DNA from: CBDCYS01 sp965226245
GTDB taxonomy: Bacteria > Acidobacteriota > Terriglobia > Bryobacterales > UBA6623
DNA: 64,000 nt
Assembly: GCA_965226245.1 (NCBI GenBank)
Contig: CBDDCL010000015.1
Coordinates: 1,364,001 to 1,428,000, forward strand
Direction: 5' to 3'
Made by a program: the position numbers and the translations under genes. How positions within the stretch are numbered: position 1 is the first letter of the stretch; each line of letters begins with the position of its first letter. Shown here piece by piece: positions 45,267 to 55,535 of the stretch. The notes beneath the pieces are model-generated. The model saw nothing but the letters and a program-made list of their open reading frames with translations, ran no database searches and was not told where the DNA came from.

Positions 45267-45506
45267 TCACTTCTTCCACCTAGCAGCAGCAGCCCGCTTC
45301 GCGATCTGGCTACGCTCTTCAGCCGATAGGCTCGCTGCTCTAGCCTTGCCGCCTTTCTGCCCGCCAAGCCTTCCGAGAGCCACGGCATGTGGATTCTTGC
45401 CCTCGTCCTCCGGTTTGTCCTCGACTTCGCCCGTGGCGATGTCCACGATCATCTTGGCGCGTTCGTTGATATCGCGCGGGCGCTTCTTGCTTGAGCGGGT
45501 AGGCAT
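45267..45506 (-). CDS. Small basic Ala/Lys-rich protein
   Basis: 79 residues from the ATG at 45506: M-P-T-R-S-S-K-K-R-P-R-D, a segment with I-V-D-I-A-T-G-E, then G-R-L-G-G-Q-K-G-G-K-A-R-A and a C-terminus I-A-K-R-A-A-A-A-R-W. The G-G-x-K-G-G-x-A-R-A...R-x-x-I-A-x-x-A-A-x-A-R-W pattern is that of common small histone-H1-like or plasmid-type proteins. Transposon cargo; function unknown. Divergent from the 45521 gene with 14 bases between. Confidence 0.7.
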   Translation of the reverse strand: MPTRSSKKRPRDINERAKMIVDIATGEVEDKPEDEGKNPHAVALGRLGGQKGGKARAASLSAEERSQIAKRAAAARWKK

Positions 45507-45789
45507 GTTAGGATTGTAGCATGGCCGACAAGACATTCTATAGACTGCCGCCCGATACGGACGGTTCATTCACAGTCTTCAACATCAACCAGATCATAAG
45601 AATTGAGTGGATGCGTGGTCACGGGGCCCTTGTCATACTGCCGGACGACCACCAGGTGTCCCTTAATCAGAGTGACGCCGTCAGGCTGGCTGAACACATT
45701 GGCGATATGGGGTATTTAGTTGACTCCAGTAGCCACTACATCTTGGGGGTGGGGGTGCCGGCCCTGGTGGCCTCGACCATTGTCTTATA

Positions 45790-46321
45790 CCTGAATTATG
45801 CACAGATTCGCTTTGCGAGTGCGGCTGCGTTCGTAGCGGCTTGACGGCCGTCGTAAGGTGGGAGCTCGGCAACTGGTCTTTTGGCTTCTCCGTCCCCGGT
45901 TTCCCCTCCCGCCCAGAATCCGCGTCGGCAAAACCCCGCTCCGAAGTGGCGTGTTTCCAGTACGTTGCGGCCAGTGCATAAAATTTTATGCATAGCGCAT
46001 AGCCAGGCTCTCAGATCAACGCCCTCTCGACTACCGGCGGCAAGCCGCCGTAGGGAGTCGGCTTCCTGCCGCGGAAGTTGTCAAGGCGTGGATGCCCCGA
46101 TTTTATTGGGCTGCGAGACCGTCACGGCTGGGCCTTGTTTGACGGCCCTTTGGGAGCTATGCTGTTTTCGCTTGGTAACCATTTGGGTGACCTCCTTTGG
46201 GTTGGCTGGTGAAGCTGGAATCTTTGCCAGCCTACCTTTTTACCCCATGTTTTCGGGCGTTCCCCAATGGTCCCTTGCGGCTCAGCCCTCCTCAGGTGCA
46301 CCCCGCAATGCATAATTCAGG
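45790..46321 (-). mobile_element. 532 bp derivative of the IS1380-like element, copy 2
   Basis: Inverted copy of 10375-10906 with identical sequence where compared. Ends CCTGAATTATGCAC...TGCATAATTCAGG; duplication TTATA (45785-45789, 46322-46326). Inserted near the 3' end of the transposase gene of IS1595 copy 4. Confidence 0.94.
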
Positions 46322-47232
46322 TTATAGGGAGCAGGGTCGGCGGCGACCGCCTGCTGGAGGAGGCGATAGAAAAGTTTGCCGCGCGACCGTGAGGTCCGCC
46401 GGTTGAAGCGGAACGTGAACTCGTCCAGGTAGTAGTCCAAATACTCGTGACTGACAGCCCCCTGGTGGGTCCCCAACAGCCAGCGCTTTAGCAGAGAGGC
46501 GACACGATGGACTCTCGGCAGCAGCTTACTCGCCGATTGCCGCTTCCCGCGCAGCACGGTGACTTCATGGCGGTATCCTTTGTTCTCCAATCCCGCATAG
46601 CCTTCCCAGCCGTCGGTGTGCACGAGGCTGCCAGGTTGGATAGCTTCTTCGACAAAGGCTTCCAAGCTCGCCGCTGAGGCATCCGCGATCCGACGGAGCC
46701 GGATGCGACCCATACCGCGCCCATCCTCCTCGGCAGCAACCGCAACTAACGCTTTGCCAACCATTTCGCGACCTCGGACGCCCTCTTCGACTCCGCCCAC
46801 ATACGTTTCGTCCACCTCCACCCGGCCGACCAGCCGATTGCGACCGGGGCGCACCATGGCGCGGCGGAACTTGTGCAGCCAGGTCCAGGCGGTTACATAG
46901 CTACCCAAACCCAAGACCCGCTGCAACTCCAGCGCGCTGGCCCCGCCTTTTTGCGTTGTCACCCACCAAGCCGCCCGGAACCACAACGTCAAGGGCTTGC
47001 GGGTGTCCTGGAAAATCGTGCCCGCCGTCACCGAGGCCTGGTAACCGCAGTCGGCGCAGAGCAGCAGATTGCGTTTGCTGGCCCATGAGGACTGGATCCC
47101 ACAGCGCGGGCACACGAACCCCTCCGGCCAGCGCAGCTTCAGCAGGTACTCCCGGCACGCCTCCTCGGTCGAGAATCGAGCTTCCAACTCGACGAGGTTT
47201 CGGGGGTAGTCCTCCTTCATGCCCCCAACCAC
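46282..47232 (-). pseudogene. IS1595-family transposase, copy 4, C-terminus replaced
   Basis: Starts at 47232 and is identical to the other copies for about 301 residues (to ...A-A-D-P-A-P-Y). It then runs into the 532 bp insert, ending in an unrelated 15-residue tail. The DDE core is intact, but the last 18 native residues are lost, so activity is uncertain. Confidence 0.88.
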
Positions 47233-49811
47233 AACATATTGTGGCTACTGGAGTCAACTAAATACCCCATTTGGCGATATCTGTGTCTCGTGGCGTTAAG
47301 TCGAGCTTTTCAAACTGAGACACTACCCGGCAGCGCACTACAACAAGACGCTATCCTTCAAAGAAGACCCGCACAGTAGTAAGAGGGGCGCTGTCACGAG
47401 GCGAACGCAGTCGGCACCGGCTCCTCTGTTCAGTAGTGGAATGTCATCGCCGAGTGAACTGAAGGATCCCCAACCTTCCTCCGCAACGCCTTCATATCTG
47501 TCAAGGCATCCGGAGCCCAATCCCGTCCTAGAACGCTTCCCCGCGGCGCTGAAAAGCCGCGTCCCGACAGATGCGCCTTTGCGCGAGGTGTTCTTCGAGA
47601 CGTACCCCAACGCCCGTCGTTGGTACGACGTGGCATCACCCGAGGTGTCCGTCGTGATCCCTGTGGTGAACCAGCCTGAGCTGACGGCCGCCTGTCTAGC
47701 CGCGGTTTGGAAGCATGCGGAGGGCGCCCGCTATGATGTCATCGTCGTCGACAACGGCAGCAGACCCGATGAGATCTTCCGTGTTGGTCGAGCCTTAGAT
47801 CCTGCGATGTTCTTGGCCTTGGGGTCGAATACGGGCTTTGGCGAAGGCAACAACATCGGTCTCGAGCACGCCAAAGGCGACCTTCTGTTCTTCCTGAACA
47901 ATGACGCAACCGTATCGGAGGACTTTCTCCCACCCTTGCTCAATGTTTTCGCTGATTTCACGGATGCCGGCTGCGTAAGCCCCAAGTTCCTCTTCCCGGA
48001 CGGGCGCATTCACGAGGCCGGTGCGACCGTCCGGGACAATGGGCGGGTCGTGCAGATCGGTTTGGGTTCGCCAAATGACGGTCGCTACAACCAGGTCACC
48101 CCTGTGGACTACTGCTCCGCCGCTGCGATCCTAGTTCGACGAGACCTGTTCGAAGAGGTGCTCGGCTTCGACTTCCGGTACCATCCCGCCTACTACGAGG
48201 ATGTGGACCTATGTTTCAAGATCCGGGAGCTGGGCTACAAGACGTACTTCTGTCCAATGTCTGTCGTGACACACCAAGGTGGGGCGTCCAGAAAAGAGCT
48301 CGGTCACTCCGGATTTAACACGATCAATGAGACTAACCGCCTGAAGTTTCTTCAGCGGTGGCAACGAAGGCTCCGTCGCCCGAGTTCCGAACCCCCTCTC
48401 GCTAGCCAGGAGGTTCCTACGCGAGTGCACCGAAAGGGTGCGCGGATCTTCTCCGTAAAGGCTCAGGGCGCAATCGGGGCGCGCCGGGTCGGGTTGTTCA
48501 CGCCCTTTGAGCTCATGCCCGGCGGCGGGACGAAGTTCCTCCTATCGACCCTGGCCGTCGCGTCACGCTTTGGCGATGTTCACTTGATCACCGAGAATCC
48601 AACCAGCCAGCTGCGCATCGCCCAGGTAGCTGCGGAGCTCGGCGTGGAGATCGACCAGGTGAACCTGATCACGCTTGAACAGGTCGATAGAGACCGGCCC
48701 TATGATGTGTTCGTGGCAATGGACAATGAGTTCATGCCACGAGTCGGCGGTCTCGGTCGGAGAAACTTCTTTCTGTGCCAGTTTCCATGCCCTGTCGGTG
48801 CTAGCACGATCAAGCAGCGGCGGGACTGGTTGGACGACTATGAAGCGGTGGTCGTGTACTCCGACTTCGTCAAGGAGCACTTCCTCAAGGCCCACGACGG
48901 AGCCGGGCGCCTCGCCAGTCGGATCCATGTCATATACCCTCCCGTCACGCCCGTAGACCCTGGCCAAGCAGGCAAGGGCAAACAGATCCTGAGCGTCGGT
49001 CGTTTCTTTGTCGGAGGTCACAACAAGAAGCACGCCCAGATGATCGCAGCGTTCAAGCGGCTGTTCGACGACTTCCACCTTACCGACTGGGAGCTCCACC
49101 TAGCCGGCTATGCCCTGTCAGGTCTAGAACACCGGCAGTACCTCCTCGATGTTGTGGCCGAAGCGCAAGGCTATCCGATCTTTATCCATGCCGATCCTTC
49201 ATTGGACGAGCTGCATGACCTCTACCGGAAGGCAAGCGTGTACTGGCATGCAGCCGGTTTTGAGGAAGATCCCGTCGTGGCGCCGGAGAAGCACGAGCCC
49301 TTCGGCATCACGACCGTCGAAGCCATGTCGGCCGGGTGCATTCCCGTCGTTGTGGGCACGGCCGGGCAATTAGAAATCGTGAATAACGAGGTCGATGGAT
49401 TCATCTGGCGAACACTCGATGAACTTGTACAGACGACCCGCGACCTTATGGATGCTGACGTGAAAAGGATCGCCGAGTTGCGAAAAAGGGCAAGGGCTCG
49501 CGCGGCAACCTTTGGAGCAGACAGGTTCAGGGATCGCATCGCGTCCGTGTTGGATTTAAGCGGTGCCGAACAGCGGCAGGAGGCAATCGGAATGGCAGTC
49601 GAAGCTTCAAGAAGTGACAGTGAGCCAAACTTGAAACCCGCGTCCAGAACCCTGCCTGTCGTCGCACGGCGACCGTTCGAAAAGCGAGCGGTGCTGGTTC
49701 TTGGCATGCATCGCAGCGGTACGTCAGCGGTCACCCGTTTGCTGAATCTACTGGGGTCCGACTTACCGTCCAAGCTCATGCCCTCGGTACCTGACAACAA
49801 CGCGCTCGGCT

Positions 49812-50122
49812 TCTGGGAGTCCCAGAACATTGCCGAGATTCACGACGAATTGCTTGAATCCGCAGGGTCGACCTGGGACGACGTAGCGGCTTTTCCAAGG
49901 ACATGGTTCGACTCCGACCTGGCGAAAAGCTTCCAAGACCGGATTGTCCAGATCCTAAGTCAGCCGACAACAACTCTGGGAGTCCCAGAACATTGCCGAG
50001 ATTCACGACGAATTGCTTGAATCCGCAGGGTCGACCTGGGACGACGTAGCGGCTTTTCCAAGGACATGGTTCGACTCCGACCTGGCGAAAAGCTTCCAAG
50101 ACCGGATTGTCCAGATCCTAAG
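49812..50122 (+). repeat. Tandem duplication in the sulfotransferase part
   Basis: Unit 49812-49959 recurs exactly at 49975-50122, an offset of 163 bases (not a multiple of 3), which shifts the frame. The 15 bases between (TCAGCCGACAACAAC) partly repeat the sequence before unit 1 (GACAACAAC) with ten bases missing. Confidence 0.93.
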
Positions 50123-51295
50123 AGCCGACTTTGACGCCTCGCGGTTGTTCGTCATCAAAGATCCCCGGATCAGCAGACTGCTGCCTTTCTGGCGCAGCAC
50201 ACTAAATGAGTTCGGTGCTGAACCCCACTTCGTCATCGCGGTGCGGAATCCTCTCGAGGTCGCCGCCTCCCTGAAGTCGCGAGAGGGCTTTCTGCCCGCC
50301 AAATCACTGCTGCTCTGGCTGCGACACATTTTGGAGGCCGAGCGAGAGACGCGTACCCAAAAACGAAGCTTCGTTTGCTACGCACAGTTGTTACGGAACT
50401 GGCGAGAAACCGCTGCAGCCATCTCTGCGAATCTTGAGATCTCCTGGCCACGGACGTCACATATGGCTGCGGTGGAGATCGAGATGTTCCTCTCGGAGTC
50501 CGCAAGGCACCATTCCTTCTCGGCGGAAGAGCTCGATAGCAGATCGGAGATCGTCGATTGGGTGAAGCGAGTCTACGCCGCTACTCTGGCGACCGACGAG
50601 AGTACAGCGCCGATGTCAGAGGTTCTCGACGACGTTCGAAGCAGTTTGGAAGCCGCCGATCAGGCCTTCGGGCCGCTACTCGCTGAAGCGCGCCTGAGCC
50701 TGGGACGCGAGTCCGAGCGAGCGCAGTTGGCGGATCGCACCCTGACTAAGCGTGAAGAGGAGCTGACCGAGCGGAGAAACCAGACGCAACGTCTCTCTGT
50801 CGACTTAGCCGCCCGCGACAGCGAGGTCCAGCAGGCACAGGAAAAGGCCAGCTCAAGCAGCCAGGAAATCGAAAGGCTGAACCATGAAATCGCAGTCCGG
50901 GTCTCGGAAATGGAACAGCAAGCCCGACAGATCGAGGAACTTACCGGTACCCTAGGCTCCGTCAACCAAGTCGTAGCCGACAGAAAAGCTGAGGTCGAAC
51001 GGCTCTCCGCGGAACTCGTTTCCCGCGACAGCGAGGTCCAGCAGTCACAGGAAAATGCCAGCTCAACCGGCCGGGAGCTTCATGCGCAACGTGCTGAGAA
51101 GGGAAACCTAGAGCGGCAACTTCGTGACCAACTGTCCCAAAGCGAGACGCTAAAGCAAGAACTTCTTGCGCAACAACTGGAGGCAGACAACCTAAGGCAG
51201 GTGGTGAGCGAGCACCAGGCCAAGACGGCGGATCTAGAGCAGAAGGTTTTCCACGAGCGGGAAGTATCTTCGGCGTTGAAGGACAATCTCAGAGA

Positions 51296-52322
51296 ATGGG
51301 GTATTTAGTTGACTCCAGTAGCCACAATATGTTGTGGTTGGGGGCATGAAGGAGGACTACCCCCGAAACCTCGTCGAGTTGGAAGCTCGATTCTCGACCG
51401 AGGAGGCGTGCCGGGAGTACCTGCTGAAGCTGCGCTGGCCGGAGGGGTTCGTGTGCCCGCGCTGTGGGATCCAGTCCTCATGGGCCAGCAAACGCAATCT
51501 GCTGCTCTGCGCCGACTGCGGTTACCAGGCCTCGGTGACGGCGGGCACGATTTTCCAGGACACCCGCAAGCCCTTGACGTTGTGGTTCCGGGCGGCTTGG
51601 TGGGTGACAACGCAAAAAGGCGGGGCCAGCGCGCTGGAGTTGCAGCGGGTCTTGGGTTTGGGTAGCTATGTAACCGCCTGGACCTGGCTGCACAAGTTCC
51701 GCCGCGCCATGGTGCGCCCCGGTCGCAATCGGCTGGTCGGCCGGGTGGAGGTGGACGAAACGTATGTGGGCGGAGTCGAAGAGGGCGTCCGAGGTCGCGA
51801 AATGGTTGGCAAAGCGTTAGTTGCGGTTGCTGCCGAGGAGGATGGGCGCGGTATGGGTCGCATCCGGCTCCGTCGGATCGCGGATGCCTCAGCGGCGAGC
51901 TTGGAAGCCTTTGTCGAAGAAGCTATCCAACCTGGCAGCCTCGTGCACACCGACGGCTGGGAAGGCTATGCGGGATTGGAGAACAAAGGATACCGCCATG
52001 AAGTCACCGTGCTGCGCGGGAAGCGGCAATCGGCGAGTAAGCTGCTGCCGAGAGTCCATCGTGTCGCCTCTCTGCTAAAGCGCTGGCTGTTGGGGACCCA
52101 CCAGGGGGCTGTCAGTCACGAGTATTTGGACTACTACCTGGACGAGTTCACGTTCCGCTTCAACCGGCGGACCTCACGGTCGCGCGGCAAACTTTTCTAT
52201 CGCCTCCTCCAGCAGGCGGTCGCCGCCGACCCTGCTCCCTATAAGACAATGGTCGAGGCCACCAGGGCCGGCACCCCCACCCCCAAGATGTAGTGGCTAC
52301 TGGAGTCAACTAAATACCCCAT
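51296..52322 (+). mobile_element. IS1595-family element, copy 5
   Basis: Complete 1027 bp copy with duplication CTCAGAGA (51288-51295, 52323-52330), inserted in the coiled-coil region of the giant glycan gene, in the same orientation as that gene. Confidence 0.97.
51334..52293 (+). CDS. IS1595-family transposase, copy 5
   Basis: 319 residues, identical in translation to copies 1 and 2; complete zinc-ribbon and DDE core. Confidence 0.95.
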   Translation: MVGGMKEDYPRNLVELEARFSTEEACREYLLKLRWPEGFVCPRCGIQSSWASKRNLLLCADCGYQASVTAGTIFQDTRKPLTLWFRAAWWVTTQKGGASALELQRVLGLGSYVTAWTWLHKFRRAMVRPGRNRLVGRVEVDETYVGGVEEGVRGREMVGKALVAVAAEEDGRGMGRIRLRRIADASAASLEAFVEEAIQPGSLVHTDGWEGYAGLENKGYRHEVTVLRGKRQSASKLLPRVHRVASLLKRWLLGTHQGAVSHEYLDYYLDEFTFRFNRRTSRSRGKLFYRLLQQAVAADPAPYKTMVEATRAGTPTPKM

Positions 52323-52980
52323 CTCAGAGATATCATTCAAGAAGAGGCCTCGCTTCGCGCGCAGATCGAAGTGGTTGGTGATCTAGGTTCGCGGCTCCGT
52401 GAGAGTGTTGTCTATCGGCTCATGAGGCGGTTGCGGCTTTGGTCTTGGATAAGCGAAGCTTTGACACAGGTCGAGCTCACCCCCGCGAGCATTCAGCGAG
52501 CGGGTGGTTCCGCTTCAGGGAGGTTGGAAAACTACTACGATGCGCAATCCAAGCCCGAACACTATCTATCGGTTTTCAGGAAAGCGATATCAGGCGCTTC
52601 GTTTCGCGATGGAGTTGACGGCGTGTACCCGGACGGATGGACCTCGGACCGACTGGTAGTAAGCTTCGGGGGCGGATTAGGGACGAGAAGTCTCGTCGGA
52701 TCTTTTGAAGCTCCCGGGTGGATTCCCGCGGATCAGTTGGTGCTGGATTTGAAAGATCACGAAGAGAAGTCGAGCCAGAGGTACTCCTTGAAACGCGGCG
52801 AATCATTGGCACTCGAAAAGACGCTAACCAGGCCAAGCGGCTGGCTGGAATTGGTGATTAGCCCTGTGTTCCAACCGAGCGCCTGTAACATGGGAGCGGA
52901 CACTCGAACTCTGGGATGCAGGATCAAAAAACTAGGCTTTGTCTACGTGAACGGAGAAGAACCGACCGTGGATTTAATAG

Positions 52981-53748
52981 AAGAATTGTGAAGTCACCGC
53001 TGACATTCTCAGCCAGCTCGGGTACTACCTCGGAGGAGATCTCAACAGAGAAAAAGACAACCCCTGGTACACCTTGCTCTTCAAACGACGCAGCGTGTTG
53101 GACTCCTCTCCGGAGCAGATCGAGAGGCTCGCGAGGATCTTCTCCTCGGCCATGTCCGGTCGGCCGTACCAAGACTCCGAAGTCCTCGATACGGTCGAAG
53201 AGCTGGCCGCGGAGGAACGATACAAACTCGACTTCCACTGGCTGTCGGAACGATCAAGATCGCTTCGGGAGAGGCTGCGGTCCGGGCACCGCTTTCAGAA
53301 ATGGGCGTGGAAGGAACCGAACACTCACGTGCTCATTGATCGCCTGGGGGAGCACTTGCCCGGTCTCCGCTACATCCACGTGATCCGCGATGGGCTCGAC
53401 ATGGCCTTCAGTCCCAACAAGCAGCAGTTGCACTACTGGGCTGATACATTCTTCCAAATGACCGACTTCGATCGGGACCAGCCTTCGGCGGCCCTCCACT
53501 ACTGGCGACTCGTGAACGAGCGCATCGTTCGTCTGCGGGAGGGAGGGGCTCTACCCATCCTGGAGGTGGGATTCGAGTGCCTCTGCGAGCGGACTACGGA
53601 ACAGATCCTCGGGATCGCCAAGTTCTGCAACTATCCCATTTCGAGAGAACAGGCTCGAGACATCGGGGCACGAACCATTCGGACGCCACCGACAGTGGGA
53701 CGCCACCGCAAGATGGACCTTTCGACTCTAGCGCATGTTTGCGTTTAG
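52981..53748 (+). pseudogene. Sulfotransferase-family protein, N-terminus missing
   Basis: The frame opens at 52981 and reads A-D-I-L-S-Q-L-G-Y-Y-L-G-G-D-L, the segment that normally follows the H/R-S-G-T-S PAPS loop. It continues through F-Q-K-W-A-W-K-E-P-N, Y-I-H-V-I-R-D-G-L-D-M-A, H-Y-W-R-L-V-N-E to the stop at 53748. The PAPS-binding start is absent, and stops in the same frame directly upstream exclude it. It lies just after the giant glycan gene stop (52991), so a small deletion probably fused the regions. The first in-frame start codon noted lies at 53074. Confidence 0.75.
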
Positions 53749-53795
53749 GCCCGCTAACTGATTGAAAAGGCGGGGGCGGTTTTTGGTTTTGGTCA

Positions 53796-55535
53796 CTACA
53801 TGATGGTTTCCCGGCCGGCGGGCGGCGGCGGCGGGTCGAGTTGTTGCGACAACCCCAGCACCCGCAGCACTTCGGCGGCTTGGCGGCTGCCGCGCGTGAC
53901 ACAGCGTTTGCGCCGCTGGCCCAACTCCAGCTCCACCACCCGCACCGTCTCCAAGGCCCGCCAGGCCGCCGCCGAGGACAGCCCGCTGCCCGCTGCTCGC
54001 AGCTTCTTCTCCAGGGCGCGGTCCAGCAACAACGCCAGCGCCGCCACGAAGATATGCGCCCGCACCCGCTCGTCGCGGCGGTGATAGACCGGCCGCACCT
54101 GGAGCAAACCCTTCAACTGCGCAAAGCCGCGCTCCACTTCGTTGAGTTCTTTGTAGGCCGCGACCGCTTCCAGCGGCGTCAGATCCCTCTCCTCGGTCTG
54201 AATCACATACTTGCCCTCCAACAACTGCTCGCGGGCGAAGTTCAGCTCATGCTCGGCGTAGTGGAACTCGCCTTGCCGCAACCCCCACTGAAAGTAACGA
54301 TGACCGTGATGCCGCCCCAGAATCGCTGCCGCCGCGCCGATCTTCTCGGGCTGCTTCAGCGCTCCCCGCTCGACCCGCTGCTGGAGACGCTCCAGCTTTT
54401 CCCGCACCCGCTCGCGGGCCTGTTCCCGCCGCGCCTGCTCGTACTGCTGGCGCTCCTCGCTGTCGACCACGAACACCCGCGCTCCCTGCCGCTTGCCCGC
54501 CACCTCCTGCACCCGCGTGCGCGGCGGCCGCGCTTTCTCGGAAGCCGTGATGCCCACCTCACACTCTTGCCACCCGTCCTTCGCCAACGCCTCTTCGATG
54601 TAGTCGGCAATGTCTTGGCGATTCCTGCGCTGCACGCCCATCAGATACCCTTGTCCGGCTTGGCGCAGCTCGTCCAGGTTGCCCAGCGTCACCATGCCGC
54701 GGTCCCCCACCCATACCACGCGCTGCAGCCCAAAGCGGCTCCGCAGGTCTTCCACTACCTCCAGCAAGGCCGCCTGGTCCGGGCGGTTGCCGGCAAAGAC
54801 GTGATGGGCGATCGGCCAGCCCTGCATCATCACCACCCCCACCAACACTTGCCGCTTACGCGGTTGCGAGTCGCGGCTGTAGCCGAAGCGGCCCAACTCG
54901 GCCGGCCCCTGGCCCTCGAAATAGGTCGAGGTCAGATCATAAAAAACCAACTCCGGCGCCAAACTGAACAGGTCGCGCAACTGCCGCCAGAGCGCGGTTT
55001 CGATGTGCGCTTTGTGGGCCAGCAGATCGTCCAGCGTCTGATACCACAGCCGCAGTTGCTCGCAGGCCACTTTCACGCGCCGGCTTTGTTTCCACTGCGG
55101 CTGCCAACGGCTGCCAGCGGCGGTGGGGACATAGAAATCCTCCAGCCAATGAGCCAAGGCGTGCTCACTGCCCGGCCGCGTGAGCCGATTCGCCAGCAGC
55201 ACGAAGACTCGTTCGGAGAGCGGCTGGCCGTGGCGCCGGGTGGCCGAGAGCCCGTCGAGGATCGGTCCCAGCGCCAGCTCGTCGAACAAGTGGCGGGCGG
55301 CGCGGAGCGGCCCCCAGCTCCAGGCCTGCGGCGCTGCGACTTGTTCGCTGGCCACCCAGCGGGGCGCCTCTTGGTCGGCTTGCAACAAGCGCACCAGCGA
55401 GTCCAGATGGGGTGCCAACAGGTCTTTGCGGCCCAAGTGAGCGACGACCCTTTGGCGGGGCTGGCCGTGGAGGCGATAAGACTCGACCAGGCGCAGGTAG
55501 GTGTGGTTACCGGACTTGTGGGCGCGCAGGAACAC
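53796..55535 (-). CDS. IS1634-family (IS4 superfamily) transposase
   Basis: 579 residues. N-terminal Y-L-R-L-V-E-S-Y-R and V-V-A-H-L-G; core F-Y-D-L-T-S-T-Y-F-E-G (first Asp), W-V-G-D-R-G-M-V (second Asp), and N-E-V-E-R-G-F-A-Q-L-K (Glu). Complete. Element ends could not be fixed: 53749-53795 and 55536-55570 show no convincing inverted pair, only a shared CACTACA. Confidence 0.9.
   Translation of the reverse strand: MFLRAHKSGNHTYLRLVESYRLHGQPRQRVVAHLGRKDLLAPHLDSLVRLLQADQEAPRWVASEQVAAPQAWSWGPLRAARHLFDELALGPILDGLSATRRHGQPLSERVFVLLANRLTRPGSEHALAHWLEDFYVPTAAGSRWQPQWKQSRRVKVACEQLRLWYQTLDDLLAHKAHIETALWRQLRDLFSLAPELVFYDLTSTYFEGQGPAELGRFGYSRDSQPRKRQVLVGVVMMQGWPIAHHVFAGNRPDQAALLEVVEDLRSRFGLQRVVWVGDRGMVTLGNLDELRQAGQGYLMGVQRRNRQDIADYIEEALAKDGWQECEVGITASEKARPPRTRVQEVAGKRQGARVFVVDSEERQQYEQARREQARERVREKLERLQQRVERGALKQPEKIGAAAAILGRHHGHRYFQWGLRQGEFHYAEHELNFAREQLLEGKYVIQTEERDLTPLEAVAAYKELNEVERGFAQLKGLLQVRPVYHRRDERVRAHIFVAALALLLDRALEKKLRAAGSGLSSAAAWRALETVRVVELELGQRRKRCVTRGSRQAAEVLRVLGLSQQLDPPPPPAGRETIM

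Larger units (their letters stand above)
45707..47270 (-). mobile_element. IS1595-family element, copy 4, itself interrupted
   Basis: Ends ATGGGGTATTTAGTTGACTC and complement; 8 bp duplication TTGGCGAT (45699-45706, 47271-47278). The length is 1564: 1027 plus a 532 bp insert and its 5 bp duplication. It lies inside the Fic transposon. Confidence 0.95.
45521..47299 (+). pseudogene. 68-residue protein gene interrupted by IS1595 near its 3' end
   Basis: ATG at 45521. The frame continues to the IS (ends ...A-E-H-I-G-D at 45706) and, after the IS and its duplication, reads I-C-V-S-W-R and stops at 47299. The protein has F-T-V-F-N-I-N-Q-I-I-R-I-E-W, L-V-I-L-P-D-D-H and A-V-R-L-A-E-H, an alpha/beta small fold without assigned function. 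Cargo of the Fic transposon. The insertion changes only the last six residues before reading into the IS, so a near-complete but fused product is possible. Confidence 0.65.
43025..47327. mobile_element. Passenger-carrying transposon with IS1-type transposase, Fic and tRNA-like gene
   Basis: Terminal inverted repeats of 19 bases, GGTAGTGTCTCAGTTTGAA at 43025-43043 and its complement at 47309-47327, flanked by a perfect 8 bp duplication CGGCAGCG (43017-43024, 47328-47335). The transposase gene lies at the left end, reading outward. Between it and the right end lie fic (43995-45182), a tRNA-Cys-like gene, a small basic-protein gene and a 68-residue gene. An IS1595 copy with its own 8 bp duplication adds 1572 bases, so the original unit was about 2.73 kb. 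Such cargo on an IS1-type element is unusual. Confidence 0.85.
47441..52991 (+). pseudogene. Giant GT2-GT4-sulfotransferase-coiled-coil glycan enzyme, broken twice
   Basis: Removing one copy of the tandem duplication (163 bp) and the IS (1035 bp with duplication) gives a single frame of 1450 residues. Order: GT2 glycosyltransferase ~68-300 (V-S-V-V-I-P-V-V-N-Q; L-N-N-D-A-T; Y-Y-E-D-V-D-L-C), GT4-type transferase ~350-700 (G-R-F-F-V-G-G-H-N-K-K-H; E-P-F-G-I-T-T-V-E-A-M-S-A-G). Then a sulfotransferase-like domain ~745-930 (G-M-H-R-S-G-T-S as the PAPS-binding loop), a coiled coil ~1000-1200 (repeated R-D-S-E-V-Q-Q) and a C-terminal beta-rich domain ~1290-1450 (W-L-E-L-V-I-S-P-V-F-Q-P). Likely assembled or decorated a surface polysaccharide. 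As it stands, a product ending just after 49974 would still contain both glycosyltransferases. Confidence 0.87.

Noticed and set aside
45122..45388. Minus-strand frame with G-P-E-S-N-R-R and A-L-P-L-G-Y
   Set aside because: This is the well-known false protein produced by translating the antisense of a tRNA gene; the tRNA-like gene at 45173-45247 explains it.
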